A stretch of DNA of 64,000 bases from Nodosilinea sp. PGN35 (GCF_029109325.1 NZ_JAQKQJ010000010.1:1320577-1384576), one strand, 5' to 3'. Counted from the first letter of the stretch, positions 35,042-43,253 are shown. The notes: generated by a model not told the origin, from the sequence alone. Numbers and translations: made by a program.

Positions 35042-35632
35042 CTATGAGGGTGAGCGGGCAGAGGCTAAAAATTCCTCAATTTGCTTCTGGCTAAGCTTGT
35101 GATGTTCCAAGCCCTCTTCAGCCAACAGAAGTCTTGCCCTTTCAGTCGCCAAGCTGGTAGTGACGCTCAATAGGTCATCAGGAGGCTGCCGGTCACCAGC
35201 CAGAATAAACAACACCCTGCGAACGCGATTGTCAAAATCACGAAGCAGGCCTTCTAAAAGGTCAATGTAGCGGCGTAGTAATTCGACATTGGCATTCTGA
35301 ATTACAGCCTTTGGTGCACGGGCAGATGGGGGGCGATCGCCCAGGGGCACCTCTCCATTACTGGTATTGAGCAGGGGGGCAAACTGTCTAATTAGCGCAG
35401 ACTCTAGCTGACCGCAGAAGCCCTGAGGAGTCAGTAGGTAGTAAAGCCTGACCCCCTCAAATCCAACTAAGCGATCAAGCTGATTGTGCGATCGCCAGCG
35501 TTGCCGCATGTCTCCTGATTGACCCACGTAGAGAATTTGGGTTGCCGTTGCCGCAATATAGACCCCCGATACAGCAGGTAAATACCCCCGCTCATTCAAG
35601 GGTACAGAAGGAAGGTCGCTCAAAATTTTCAT
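35042..35632 (-). CDS. GIY-YIG nuclease
   Basis: The N-terminal nuclease domain has 'SGVYIA' (Gly23-Val-Tyr25), 'ILYVGQSGDMRQRWRSH' (Tyr35, Gly37, Arg45, His49), the metal-binding Glu77 in 'GQLESALIRQF' and Asn89. The C-terminal 100 residues are helical and unassigned. It overlaps the upstream gene by four bases, so the two form an operon driven by the operator-flanked promoter near 35965. It could be a homing, restriction or conflict nuclease. Confidence 0.85.
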   Translation of the reverse strand: MKILSDLPSVPLNERGYLPAVSGVYIAATATQILYVGQSGDMRQRWRSHNQLDRLVGFEGVRLYYLLTPQGFCGQLESALIRQFAPLLNTSNGEVPLGDRPPSARAPKAVIQNANVELLRRYIDLLEGLLRDFDNRVRRVLFILAGDRQPPDDLLSVTTSLATERARLLLAEEGLEHHKLSQKQIEEFLASARSPS

Positions 35633-35919
35633 TCATCGTCCTCGATTAACTCCAGGTCACCAGGGCTAATCTCTTTGCGAAGGATTTGGCGTCGCAGTTC
35701 ATCAGGCTCAATGCCCATGCGCTCAGCGGTATACCTCAGCATTTCCTCGATAGCGGCTTTTCGCTCACGAATACGGAAGCTAATCAGCCCCGCAGCTTGA
35801 GCGCTTTTTGAGCGGTTATTCAGAAAAGCCCAAATTGTGAGCCAGTCATCATCATGAACCCCCAAAGGGCCGACCCAGAAACGCTTAGGCATGACCTCGG
35901 AACTACCAGGAACTGACAT
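35629..35919 (-). CDS. Possible regulator coupled to GIY-YIG gene
   Basis: The start was chosen at 35919 because GAGAGG lies just upstream and the longer frame would run back into operator repeats. The 96-residue protein is helical ('RSKSAQAAGLISFRIRERKAAIEEMLRYTAERMG', 'EPDELRRQIL'). No confident helix-turn-helix call is possible, but the size, the four-base overlap with the nuclease gene and the palindromic promoter make autoregulation plausible. Confidence 0.55.
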   Translation of the reverse strand: MSVPGSSEVMPKRFWVGPLGVHDDDWLTIWAFLNNRSKSAQAAGLISFRIRERKAAIEEMLRYTAERMGIEPDELRRQILRKEISPGDLELIEDDE

Positions 35920-35950
35920 GCCGATCCTCTCACGGTTACAGATTAGAACC

Positions 35951-36008
35951 ATCCTAGTACCAATATTGTATCTCATGATATGGTACTAGGATGGTACATA
36001 TAAGTACC
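35951..36008 (-). promoter_or_regulatory. Promoter between palindromic GGTAC operators
   Basis: A perfect 12-bp inverted repeat (35951-35962 and 35981-35992, sharing TGGTACTAGGAT) brackets a minus-strand -10 hexamer TACAAT (35970-35965). A second palindrome with GGTAC...GTACC arms follows at 35993-36008, giving four GGTAC half-sites. This arrangement is typical of repressor-controlled promoters and would drive the two-gene nuclease operon. Confidence 0.6.
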
Positions 36009-36307
36009 AAGCTGTGATGCGTCAGCGTCGCTGGAGAACATCGCCGGGGGTTAACTCTCCCCCCGGCTTCCCTGGCCAGCCGAGCGGGGCACCGATCGAA
36101 GGTGCTGGTGGGTGTAGCTCCCACCCTGGCCACCCGACTAAAAGCGAGTCACGCGATCGCCGGACGTTCCCAACGGCGAATCGCTTCCCTGGCCAGCCTG
36201 GGAAAGGCCCCCCGCTGCGGCGGTGTGGGAAGTAAGCCGTTCAACTCGGCCGCTGGCCACCCCTGTCAATCAGAAGTTCGCCGGGGGCGATCGCCCCCGT
36301 TTCCCCC
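36009..36307. other. GC-rich hairpin-dense intergenic stretch
   Basis: No gene is seen. The stretch contains two exact copies of CTTCCCTGGCCAGCC (about 36067 and 36185), hairpins such as GGTGGG/CCCACC (about 36107-36125) and a HIP1-centred palindrome near 36282-36300. It may be an untranslated leader or a replication or recombination site. Confidence 0.45.
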
Positions 36308-36538
36308 ATGGCCCAACAAAAAAGCTCCGCCGTAGCGGAGCCGCAAGGAGCGCAAATTGATTCCCAAAGAGTACCCCGATTCCCCTGGATAGTAGTTCAC
36401 CGCGACCCCCGCACCCGTGCGCTTTCCATCGTGGCCACCTTTGCCTACAAATCCCACGCCGCCGCCCTCATTCGCCAGTTGGCCGTCACCAACCCCGACG
36501 CGCCAGATCGGTTTGAAGTGAGACCCAACGACTACTAA
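36308..36538 (+). CDS. Small basic hypothetical protein
   Basis: The 76-residue product has a Gln/Ala-rich start and a compact core ('FPWIVVHRDPRTRALSIVATFAYKSHAAALIRQLAV') with plausible strand-helix pattern. No strong ribosome-binding site was seen. No family is recognised, and a non-coding alternative remains possible. The 257 bp that follow contain only a GGCCCC/GGGGCC hairpin near 36744-36761. Confidence 0.45.
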   Translation: MAQQKSSAVAEPQGAQIDSQRVPRFPWIVVHRDPRTRALSIVATFAYKSHAAALIRQLAVTNPDAPDRFEVRPNDY

Positions 36539-36795
36539 CCCCCACCGGCACGGGCCACGGACATGGGGCCAGGGCAATACCCCCACCGCATAGGTCGAAG
36601 ACATCGGGCCAATGCTCCGGCGAATGCAGCCGCCGCAACGCCCCGCCTATAGGCCGAGCCAGGGGAGCATGGGATACCAGCCTACACGACTCCCCCCGCC
36701 CTGCTCGCAGAACCAGTAGAACCAAAGGAACCACTGAACCACGGCCCCCTCCGGGGGGCCAACCCCAACCTAACCCAAAAGCAAACCCTCTATCT

Positions 36796-37440
36796 ATGAC
36801 TAGACCCTACTTTCTGGCCCCGTGGAGCGCCGACGCAATGCGAGAGTTGGTCGATACCCTCAACTGCATTAACAACGGCCTTTACGAGAGCCCCAAAGAC
36901 CTCTCTGACTGCCTGCACGCCACCGCTGAGTCTATCCGCCTGGTGCTCAACCCCGACGAGTTTACCAGCGACGTGCCGCAGCTGCTGGATGCGATCGCCG
37001 TTCTCTATATCGCCCTCCAGCTCGCCGCCAACGAAGCGGCTCTGTTCCATCCCTACCCCCAAGACCACGCCGCCACCTTCGACCGGTGGGCTCAGAGTGC
37101 GATCGACACCGTAACCACCACTCCCGGCGACCAGCTCCGCGACCTCATCACCGGCACCGTGGCCCGCCTGGCCCAGCTCCGGGCCCAGCTGCATCACCCG
37201 GTGCCCCATGTCGTTTATTTCCCAACCGTGCCAGAGAGGAACAACGCTCACGCCGCCGGCGGCCCCCCCGAGGGTAGCCAAGTCAGCCCCGAGGCGTGGG
37301 AGCTGGGCAAACAAGCACTGCGGAATTTCTTTGAGAACCCCAGCGATCGCCCCCCTGCTCCCTGGCCCGCCTGGCTCACCCCCGACGACACCCCCACCGC
37401 GGCTGACCCCGACCACGAGGAACCCAGCGATGTCTACTAA
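36796..37440 (+). CDS. Element protein of unknown function (214 aa)
   Basis: The N-terminal 140 residues are helical and acidic ('DLSDCLHATAESIRLVLNPDEF', 'VLYIALQLAANEAALFH'). The C-terminus is Pro/Asp-rich and probably disordered. It overlaps the next gene by 11 bp, so they are co-transcribed and both lie on the RNA that contains the ribozyme. No domain was recognised. Confidence 0.65.
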   Translation: MTRPYFLAPWSADAMRELVDTLNCINNGLYESPKDLSDCLHATAESIRLVLNPDEFTSDVPQLLDAIAVLYIALQLAANEAALFHPYPQDHAATFDRWAQSAIDTVTTTPGDQLRDLITGTVARLAQLRAQLHHPVPHVVYFPTVPERNNAHAAGGPPEGSQVSPEAWELGKQALRNFFENPSDRPPAPWPAWLTPDDTPTAADPDHEEPSDVY

Positions 37441-37696
37441 CCGGCTCCCTCCCGAGGCCCTGGAATGCATTGCGGCCCACCTGCTGGCCCTAGAGTGGCT
37501 GGCTGGGGAGGTGCAACACCCCAGCCGCTGGGCTGCGTTGAGCAGCGACCCTGAGATGCTCGTTTTTGAAGCCCAAAGCCAGGGCGTAAGGCGTTACCGC
37601 CAGATGAGTCCTGACCAACTGCGCGAAGCCTGCGATCGCGCCCTGGGCAACTATCGAGTTATCTCTACTCCCCTTAACCCGCCTGACGAGTCCTGA
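37430..37696 (+). CDS. 88-residue protein whose stop codon lies inside the ribozyme
   Basis: The ATG at 37430 sits inside the end of the previous gene. The product is helical ('LPPEALECIAAHLLALEWLAGEV', 'QMSPDQLREACDRALGNYRVI'). Its last seven codons encode NPPDES and the stop. They coincide with stem I, the CUGACGA core and the stem II loop of a hammerhead ribozyme. A terminating ribosome would therefore block ribozyme folding, so cleavage may respond to translation. Protein function is unknown. Confidence 0.65.
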   Translation: MSTNRLPPEALECIAAHLLALEWLAGEVQHPSRWAALSSDPEMLVFEAQSQGVRRYRQMSPDQLREACDRALGNYRVISTPLNPPDES

Positions 37697-37727
37697 AGGA
37701 CGAAACGGCCCTGGTGGCCGTCGCGGG
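37678..37727 (+). ncRNA. Hammerhead ribozyme (type I topology)
   Basis: All conserved core positions are present. Stem I is CCCGC (37678-37682) with GCGGG (37723-37727). CUGACGA follows at 37683-37689. Stem II is GUCC/GGAC with a UGAA loop (37690-37701). GAA lies at 37702-37704. Stem III is ACGGCC/GGCCGU with a five-base loop (37705-37721), with the A15.1-U16.1 pair in place. The cleavage triplet is GUC, with scission predicted after C37722. Stems II and III are closed and stem I is open, hence type I. Beyond an A/G mismatch, stem I can extend by two or three pairs, leaving room for a tertiary contact with loop II. It lies at the 3' end of one gene and upstream of an IS110-type gene. Confidence 0.9.
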
Positions 37728-37964
37728 GTAGCTTGCATGGGTAGAGGGGCTGCAATCCCTCTATTCTCTAACCCGCCTTTGGGCCGGAGTTTTAAAAATG
37801 TTGCTGTTTTCGGCTTCGGAACGTTGCTACACGGCCCTTAGCCCCACGCTCATTTAACGTTGCTACACGGCCCCCTGTAAGGGATAGCGAATCTAAGAAT
37901 GACGTGCTAAACAGCGCCGTAACCCGGCCTGGAGCTTTTGGAACAACGATTGAGCTAATTTCCC
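37728..37964 (+). other. Structured leader between ribozyme and IS110-type gene
   Basis: This untranslated stretch would form the 5' part of the 3' cleavage product. It contains a 7-bp hairpin TAGAGGG/CCCTCTA (37742-37763) and a second copy of AACCCGCC (37770-37777) that could pair with the freed GCGGG end. It also holds two exact 18-nt direct repeats AACGTTGCTACACGGCCC (37820-37837 and 37856-37873). No gene fits inside it. In IS110 elements this position can encode the bridge RNA. Confidence 0.5.
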
Positions 37965-39161
37965 ATGCCCCAAATAGTTGGAATCGAAGTCGGCAAGACT
38001 TCTATCGTTTGCTGCTGTCTAAAAACCGAGGAGATCCCCCCAAACTACGGTCAATTTGCCCGCTCCTACAGTCCACAAACCCTGCTGTCGAATATCAGCG
38101 GTGCGCAGACTCTCCTAGAGCTGGGTGATGTGTTCATCATTGAGCCCACCGGCGACTACTCAAAAATCTGGATCGACCTGCTGAAGGCCAACGAGCGCTG
38201 TGTTCTCAGGGTCAACCCCAAGCGGGTTCGCGCCATGAAGGAGTATCACGGCATCATGTCGAAGACAGATCGCTATGACAGTGCCTTCCTAGCGCTCTAT
38301 GGTGCCGAAAATTTCGAGAACCCCGACGCCTTTCTCAGTGACTACGCCGAAGACCTTAGAGAGGTGCTGCTACAGCACGTCTTCATCAGTCGGATGGCAG
38401 GTAACCACCAGCGCCGCCTGTGGCAGCTCCTCTCCAGGGAGTGGCCGGAAGCCTGCCGCAGCCGCAGCGGGAGCAAGCCACAGCAGAACAGGGAGTTTTT
38501 AGAAGCTACTCCCCCGGGCCTGTGGCGCTTTATTGCCGGAGAAGAGTACAGCCAGGCCGCGCGCCGACAGCGCTCTTTAGACGAAACAATCGGCAGTGGC
38601 CTATCGGAGCTATCGCGTACTCTGGCCGCCCAGGTCTGCGAGCTGGAGCGCAAACAGTATGCCATGGAGGAGCGCATTAGTACCTTGAGCGCCGCGCCTG
38701 AATTCGCTCCCTACCACACTGTTTTCGATCTGTTCGGGTTTGGCCCCCTCACTCGGGCGTCTATTCTCAGCCGTGTCTATCCCTTTCAGCAATTCATGGG
38801 ACCAGACGGTAAACCCATCAGGTTACGAGTTCCCTCCGCCAAGGGAGATCGCCTGCACCGCCGCAATAAGTCTCTAGGGGCCTTTCGCCTCAGTTTGGGC
38901 AATGGCACCAAAACCTATCAGTCTGGCCAGCTCCAGACCGAAAAGGCCGCCGGGCCAAAGTACGCCCGCGTCTCCCTCTATCTGCACGTTCGCTCTCAGG
39001 TGGTCCTTAGGGGCAATTCATCAGGGGCAGCCCCCAAGTACCTCCGTAAGCACCGCGAGTTTTATCAGGCCCTGCCCCCCATGCCCCACACCAAAGCGGT
39101 GTCTAAGGTCATGTCCCTGGTGGTCAAAGACCTCTACAGAGAGCTGCTGGCCAGCCTGTAA
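37965..39161 (+). CDS. IS110-family-like DEDD transposase/recombinase
   Basis: The 398-residue protein has the IS110 layout. The N-terminal RuvC-like DEDD domain carries Glu8 in 'VGIEVGKTS' (usually Asp), Glu60 in 'IIEPTGDYS', and Asp102 and Asp105 in 'SKTDRYDSAFLALYG'. A coiled linker follows. The Transposase_20 region reads 'FDLFGFGPLTRASILSRVYPF', with a C-terminal Ser-Gly (Ser352/Ser353) near the expected catalytic serine. IS110 enzymes are guided by an RNA from the element flank. No clear element ends were found, so it may be a resident recombinase of the phage-like element. The Asp-to-Glu change at residue 8 is unusual but conservative. Confidence 0.8.
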   Translation: MPQIVGIEVGKTSIVCCCLKTEEIPPNYGQFARSYSPQTLLSNISGAQTLLELGDVFIIEPTGDYSKIWIDLLKANERCVLRVNPKRVRAMKEYHGIMSKTDRYDSAFLALYGAENFENPDAFLSDYAEDLREVLLQHVFISRMAGNHQRRLWQLLSREWPEACRSRSGSKPQQNREFLEATPPGLWRFIAGEEYSQAARRQRSLDETIGSGLSELSRTLAAQVCELERKQYAMEERISTLSAAPEFAPYHTVFDLFGFGPLTRASILSRVYPFQQFMGPDGKPIRLRVPSAKGDRLHRRNKSLGAFRLSLGNGTKTYQSGQLQTEKAAGPKYARVSLYLHVRSQVVLRGNSSGAAPKYLRKHREFYQALPPMPHTKAVSKVMSLVVKDLYRELLASL

Positions 39162-39180
39162 CTCCCCAGTAGACAACGCT

Positions 39181-39212
39181 AAGCCCCCCTGGTAGCCTCA
39201 GGGGGGCTTTTT
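39181..39212 (+). terminator. Terminator after the IS110-type gene
   Basis: An 11-bp stem AAGCCCCCCTG/CAGGGGGGCTT has a 7-nt loop and trailing T residues. Confidence 0.85.
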
Positions 39213-39222
39213 GGTGCGCCGG

Positions 39223-39315
39223 TTAAAAATGCTCCTTCACTCGGTCGCCCCACAGGCAGATCGCTATACTCACCAGCGATCGCAGTGGGGCGACCGAGTG
39301 AAGGAGCATTTTTAA
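39223..39315. repeat. Perfect 31-bp inverted repeat at the element's right side
   Basis: Arms 39223-39253 and 39285-39315 are exactly complementary. The 31-nt centre contains a further 7-bp inverted pair GATCGCT/AGCGATC. The result is a nearly cruciform structure just past the last element gene. It could be an att, end or replication site. The following 39316-39628 shows no gene or other structure I can support. Confidence 0.85.
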
Positions 39316-39628
39316 ATACTCGTCCAGAGCTGCCATCGAGAATAGGAGTCCACCCCCCCAGCGCCAAAGGCGGTCAGCCGTCCACCACCGATCCGCCCGC
39401 GCCCGCGGTGCCCCCCTGGTCAACCTGGGCACCCTCAGGGATGCGCCAGGCTTTTAAGCTCAACAGTTGGCAAATTATGGCTAAAACTACAGACTGCTTT
39501 ATTGAAGCTTTAAAGCACCAGCTTTCGACAACTGTAAAATAGAAGCGCTAGCTTTCATAGTTGGCGCAGATTTTGTGCACTCAGGCCAAACCCGTCTTCA
39601 ACTACTACAGAAAAGAGAGAGATCGACT

Positions 39629-40756
39629 ATGGGGTTGTCATTCGTTGAAGTTTTGCCTGAGATCAAAATTCCCGCTTCAATGATCTTTTCTTACCCCACG
39701 GCGCTGGGAGATACCCTGCGTCCCGCGATCGAAAGAATATTTCTGCCTGAGGAATATCTCCATCCCTTACAGGTCAAAATAGACGTTAGCTCTCGCCAGA
39801 CAGGCCCCAGAGAACCAGTTTCTAAGCGCGCAAGACTTCACAAAGCGCTCCGCAACGCTGTCAAAGGGGTTCAGGTACTAGACTATCCGGAAAGGTTTTT
39901 ATTTGATGGCCGAAAAGAGCTAGATACCAACATAGGCCATGTCATTGAAAACTTGGCAGCTCCGGCTTTGCTGGCCAAGCAAATGCTGAGTAAACGCCTG
40001 GGTCAAGACATCGACGTTCACGTAATTTTAAGAGAACGAGCCCCAGGCCTGGCTCGGGAGGTCTTCGAGACTCTCAAAATCCCGGTGATTTACACCGACG
40101 ATAGCGTCTACGGCGAAGTAATTTCGATCTCAGTCGCTCGGCCCAGTGCAGCAACCAGTCCAGAGGCACTTCAGTTCTTGCCAATCATAAATGAAAAACC
40201 AGTTGCCGAGCTAGATTCAAAGCTCTATAACCTCCACGCAGCTCTATTCAATGAATCTGAATTTTCAAACCCTGAGCCCTTAACCGCAGAGAAAATTTTT
40301 ATCCCTCGCAGAGGAAATCGCTGCTTAATCAACAACGATGAAGTGATTCAGTTTCTTGAAGGCAAAGGCTTTAAAACCTACTATTTTGAAGATTTAACCT
40401 GTGCTCAGAAGTGGGCAATTACCCGCGATGTCAAGGTCGTAGTTGCCGTTCACGGTGCTGCCCTCAGCCATATGGCCTTCAATCGTTTGGGGCTTCAGAA
40501 CTCCGCTCAGCCCGGCAGCGGAGTCAAGGTGGTTGAACTCTACTCCCCGGGTTGGGCCAGCCGCTGGGCCCATCGACGCCACATCAGTGGCCTGAACGGA
40601 CAGTGGTGCGGGGTTCGCGGTCAGGTCACCCCAGAGTTCTTGAAAACCATAGACTTCTCTGATTTGCCCTCTGGAATTGTCATACCGTCTCAAAATTCCT
40701 TTAAGGTTGACTGTGAGTCTATTCAGATGGCGCTTGACTATCTGGAGGTTGTTTAG
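39629..40756 (+). CDS. GT61 (DUF563) glycosyltransferase
   Basis: The start at 39629 follows an AAGAGAGAGA ribosome-binding site; an upstream ATG-like start at 39575 is less likely. The 375-residue protein has the GT61 C-terminal motif set: 'IFIPRRGNRCLINNDEVIQFL', 'GFKTYYFEDLTCAQKW' and 'VVVAVHGAALSHMAFN', followed by 'VVELYSPGWASRWAHRRH'. It probably adds a pentose or other sugar in exopolysaccharide or glycoprotein synthesis. Its base composition is lower in GC than its neighbours, as is common for surface-glycan genes. Confidence 0.85.
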   Translation: MGLSFVEVLPEIKIPASMIFSYPTALGDTLRPAIERIFLPEEYLHPLQVKIDVSSRQTGPREPVSKRARLHKALRNAVKGVQVLDYPERFLFDGRKELDTNIGHVIENLAAPALLAKQMLSKRLGQDIDVHVILRERAPGLAREVFETLKIPVIYTDDSVYGEVISISVARPSAATSPEALQFLPIINEKPVAELDSKLYNLHAALFNESEFSNPEPLTAEKIFIPRRGNRCLINNDEVIQFLEGKGFKTYYFEDLTCAQKWAITRDVKVVVAVHGAALSHMAFNRLGLQNSAQPGSGVKVVELYSPGWASRWAHRRHISGLNGQWCGVRGQVTPEFLKTIDFSDLPSGIVIPSQNSFKVDCESIQMALDYLEVV

Positions 40757-40771
40757 TCAACCGTTTGATGG

Positions 40772-42304
40772 CTAGCGGGCGGCGACAAACCGCTCCCGGG
40801 CTACCGCCCGCAGCCGCTGAATGTCTTCTCGGCGGGTGACCGAAAGGGGCACCGTGCGCTTGATCTCCTCTAGCACCAGGGCAGTGTCGGCAGGGCGATT
40901 TTCGTAGAGGGCGCGATAGTGGGCGGTAATGACCGCCTGCTCAATTTCGGCTCCGCTAAAGCCCTCGGTAGCCACCACCAGTTCGTCGAGGTCAAAGTTT
41001 TCCAGTCCCTGCTGACGACGACTCAGGTGAATGCCCAGAACGTCGCGTCGTTCATCGGCCTCGGGCAGATCGACAAAGAAAATTTCGTCAAAGCGGCCTT
41101 TGCGCAGCAGCTCCGGTGGAATGGCCGAGAGGTCGTTGGCGGTGGCTACCACAAAGATCTCCTCGGATTTTTCCTGTAGCCAGGTGAGAAAGTAGCCAAA
41201 CAGGCGGCGGCTGAGCCCGCCATCGGCCTCGCTGCTGGTTTGGCCCATGCTCTTTTCAATTTCGTCGATCCACAGGATGCAGGGGGCCATAGTCTCGGCC
41301 ATAGTGACGGCGCGGCGAAAGTTTTTGTCAGACTCCCCCACGTACTTGTCGTAGAGGCGACCGGCATCGAGCTTGAGCAGGGGCAGATGCCACTGGCGGG
41401 CGATGGTTTTGGCCGCCAGCGACTTGCCGCAGCCCTGAATGCCGACGATCAAAATGCCTTTTGGGGCGGGCAGATTGTACTGGCGGGCCTGGGGCGTAAA
41501 GCCTACCCTGGCGTAGCCCAGCCAGCGTTTGAGGCCCTCAAACCCGCCCAGTTCCGACAGGTTTGTCTCGGAGGGGAAGTAGTCGAGCAGCCCCTCTTCA
41601 TGAATGACGCGGGCCTTGCGCTCCAGCACGCGCTTGACGTCGTCGGCATCGAGGCGGCCGTCGTGCAGGGCGGCGTAGGAGACCACTTTGCGGGTCTGGC
41701 TCAGGGTCATACCCCGTAGGGCGCTTACCAGGGCGCGAATATCTTCGGGGGTGAGGTCAACTTTGACGCGCCCCTTCAGCGCCCGCACGACGTCAGAGAC
41801 GGCATTGTAAAGTTCTTCGGGCTCGGGCAGCTTGATGTCGAAATACACGGCGTCGTGGGCAATTTCGGGGGGCAGGTCATTGCCGCTGCCGGTGATCACC
41901 AGGGTGGAGCGGTGGTGGGAAAACTGTTCGGCCACCTCCCGCAGCTGCCGGGCGACCACGGGATCTTTGAGGTGGGGGGCAAAGTCCTTGAGCCAGAAGA
42001 TGGCTTTAAAGCTCATCTCCTGAATGTGGCGCAGCATGTCGAGGGGCTCGCTGGTCTTGGGCAGAGCCTGGCCGCGCCTGGTGCCGGGGGGGGCGTATTC
42101 GTTTTGCCAGCGGTGGTCGGGGCTGTCGGGCGATCGCATCAACCCCTGGGCAATGCTCCACTCAAACACCGCCATCTGCATGTCGGTGCAGGCGGCGCTG
42201 ATCAATCCCTGCACCCGCTCCTCCTCTACGGTATCGATCACCACCACCGGATGAAAAGAAGTCACCAGGGTTTGAAAGTGCTGCACGCTGGCTTTAAAAG
42301 ACAT
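40772..42304 (-). CDS. ycf46: Ycf46-like AAA ATPase
   Basis: The 510-residue protein has a cyanobacteria/plastid-specific N-terminal domain ('[19 protein letters not shown]'). The AAA module carries Walker A '[15 protein letters not shown]', Walker B '[14 protein letters not shown]', sensor '[27 protein letters not shown]' and arginine-finger region. Length and order match Ycf46, whose role is linked to CO2/light acclimation in cyanobacteria. It is convergent with the GT61 gene, 15 bp apart. Confidence 0.92.
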   Translation of the reverse strand: MSFKASVQHFQTLVTSFHPVVVIDTVEEERVQGLISAACTDMQMAVFEWSIAQGLMRSPDSPDHRWQNEYAPPGTRRGQALPKTSEPLDMLRHIQEMSFKAIFWLKDFAPHLKDPVVARQLREVAEQFSHHRSTLVITGSGNDLPPEIAHDAVYFDIKLPEPEELYNAVSDVVRALKGRVKVDLTPEDIRALVSALRGMTLSQTRKVVSYAALHDGRLDADDVKRVLERKARVIHEEGLLDYFPSETNLSELGGFEGLKRWLGYARVGFTPQARQYNLPAPKGILIVGIQGCGKSLAAKTIARQWHLPLLKLDAGRLYDKYVGESDKNFRRAVTMAETMAPCILWIDEIEKSMGQTSSEADGGLSRRLFGYFLTWLQEKSEEIFVVATANDLSAIPPELLRKGRFDEIFFVDLPEADERRDVLGIHLSRRQQGLENFDLDELVVATEGFSGAEIEQAVITAHYRALYENRPADTALVLEEIKRTVPLSVTRREDIQRLRAVARERFVAAR

Positions 42305-42401
42305 GGTTGAAGCAGGTAACGTTAGGGCTAATGTGCCCGCTTCCTCCTACATTGGCTGCACAAAAAATTCCGGAGGGCGATAATCTGGCAGATCCCAGGG
42401 C

Positions 42402-43253
42402 TCAATCCAGCACGTCAATGCCTTGGCGGGCATAGCGAATCCGCAGCTTGAGCCCCAGGGTGATCTGCTTCATCAACCAGTAGAAGCTCGCCAAAATGAC
42501 GAAGGTGACAAAAATAACGGCCACCGGGCGGCGGGAGGTGAGAATATCGAGGGTATCGGCCAGAACACCCGTGGGGTCAACCACTAAATCCCAGCTGTTG
42601 AAGCGCAGGAAACGCCCCAGATAAATGCCCAGGGCACAGAGGGCATGAATTAACAGCTCCATGGGCAAAATCAGCGCCTTGGCACCGTACTGCTTGAGGT
42701 AGCTGACCAGGTTGAGAATTGAGATGACGTAGGCCTCAAACCCCAGCACAATGGCAGCGGTATGAATGGGAATAAACACCAGAGCGATTACCCAGACCGG
42801 GATTTGCCCCGAGCTGGTGCCTCGAATCAGGTGAATGATGTCGGTGAGCACGTAGGGAGCGTTGGGCAAAAAGGCAAAAAACATCACCAGCCCCACCCAC
42901 CAAAGCCAGCCCTTGGCAGTCTGTTGCCGCTTGAAAATTCTGACGCTGAGAACAGCCGCTAGCACAACCACCCCTACCAGCCACAGCAGCCGCAGCTGGG
43001 TGGCTACCCCCCCCTCTCCGGCGATGTTGGCCCAGCCCTGGAGCACCCGTGAAATGCGGGGCAGCAGACCCGCAACCCCGATCAGGCCCACCACCAGCCA
43101 GGAGGCCAAAAACCACCCTTTGGGCAGGGCCTGGCGGCGAAAGAGGCTAAAGCTGAGTACCAGAGGAATAAAGGCTAGAAACAGATTCCACAGAATCCAG
43201 CCGCTGTAAACGTTGTTAAAGGCGCTGGCAATGTCAAGCAGGAGCCATCTCAT
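42402..43253 (-). CDS. DUF1361 membrane protein
   Basis: The 283-residue polytopic protein has about seven hydrophobic helices. The DUF1361 hallmark 'FLPNAPYVLTDIIHLI' sits in the second half, followed by 'GRFLRFNSWDLVVDP'. It is common in cyanobacteria and Firmicutes, function unknown. It is divergent from the S10 peptidase gene, with about 145 bp between starts. Confidence 0.88.
   Translation of the reverse strand: MRWLLLDIASAFNNVYSGWILWNLFLAFIPLVLSFSLFRRQALPKGWFLASWLVVGLIGVAGLLPRISRVLQGWANIAGEGGVATQLRLLWLVGVVVLAAVLSVRIFKRQQTAKGWLWWVGLVMFFAFLPNAPYVLTDIIHLIRGTSSGQIPVWVIALVFIPIHTAAIVLGFEAYVISILNLVSYLKQYGAKALILPMELLIHALCALGIYLGRFLRFNSWDLVVDPTGVLADTLDILTSRRPVAVIFVTFVILASFYWLMKQITLGLKLRIRYARQGIDVLD

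Noticed and set aside
39285..39542. Possible 85-codon gene starting in the 31-bp inverted repeat
   Set aside because: The composition is low-complexity Pro/Ser, the start lies in a palindrome, and there is no ribosome-binding site.
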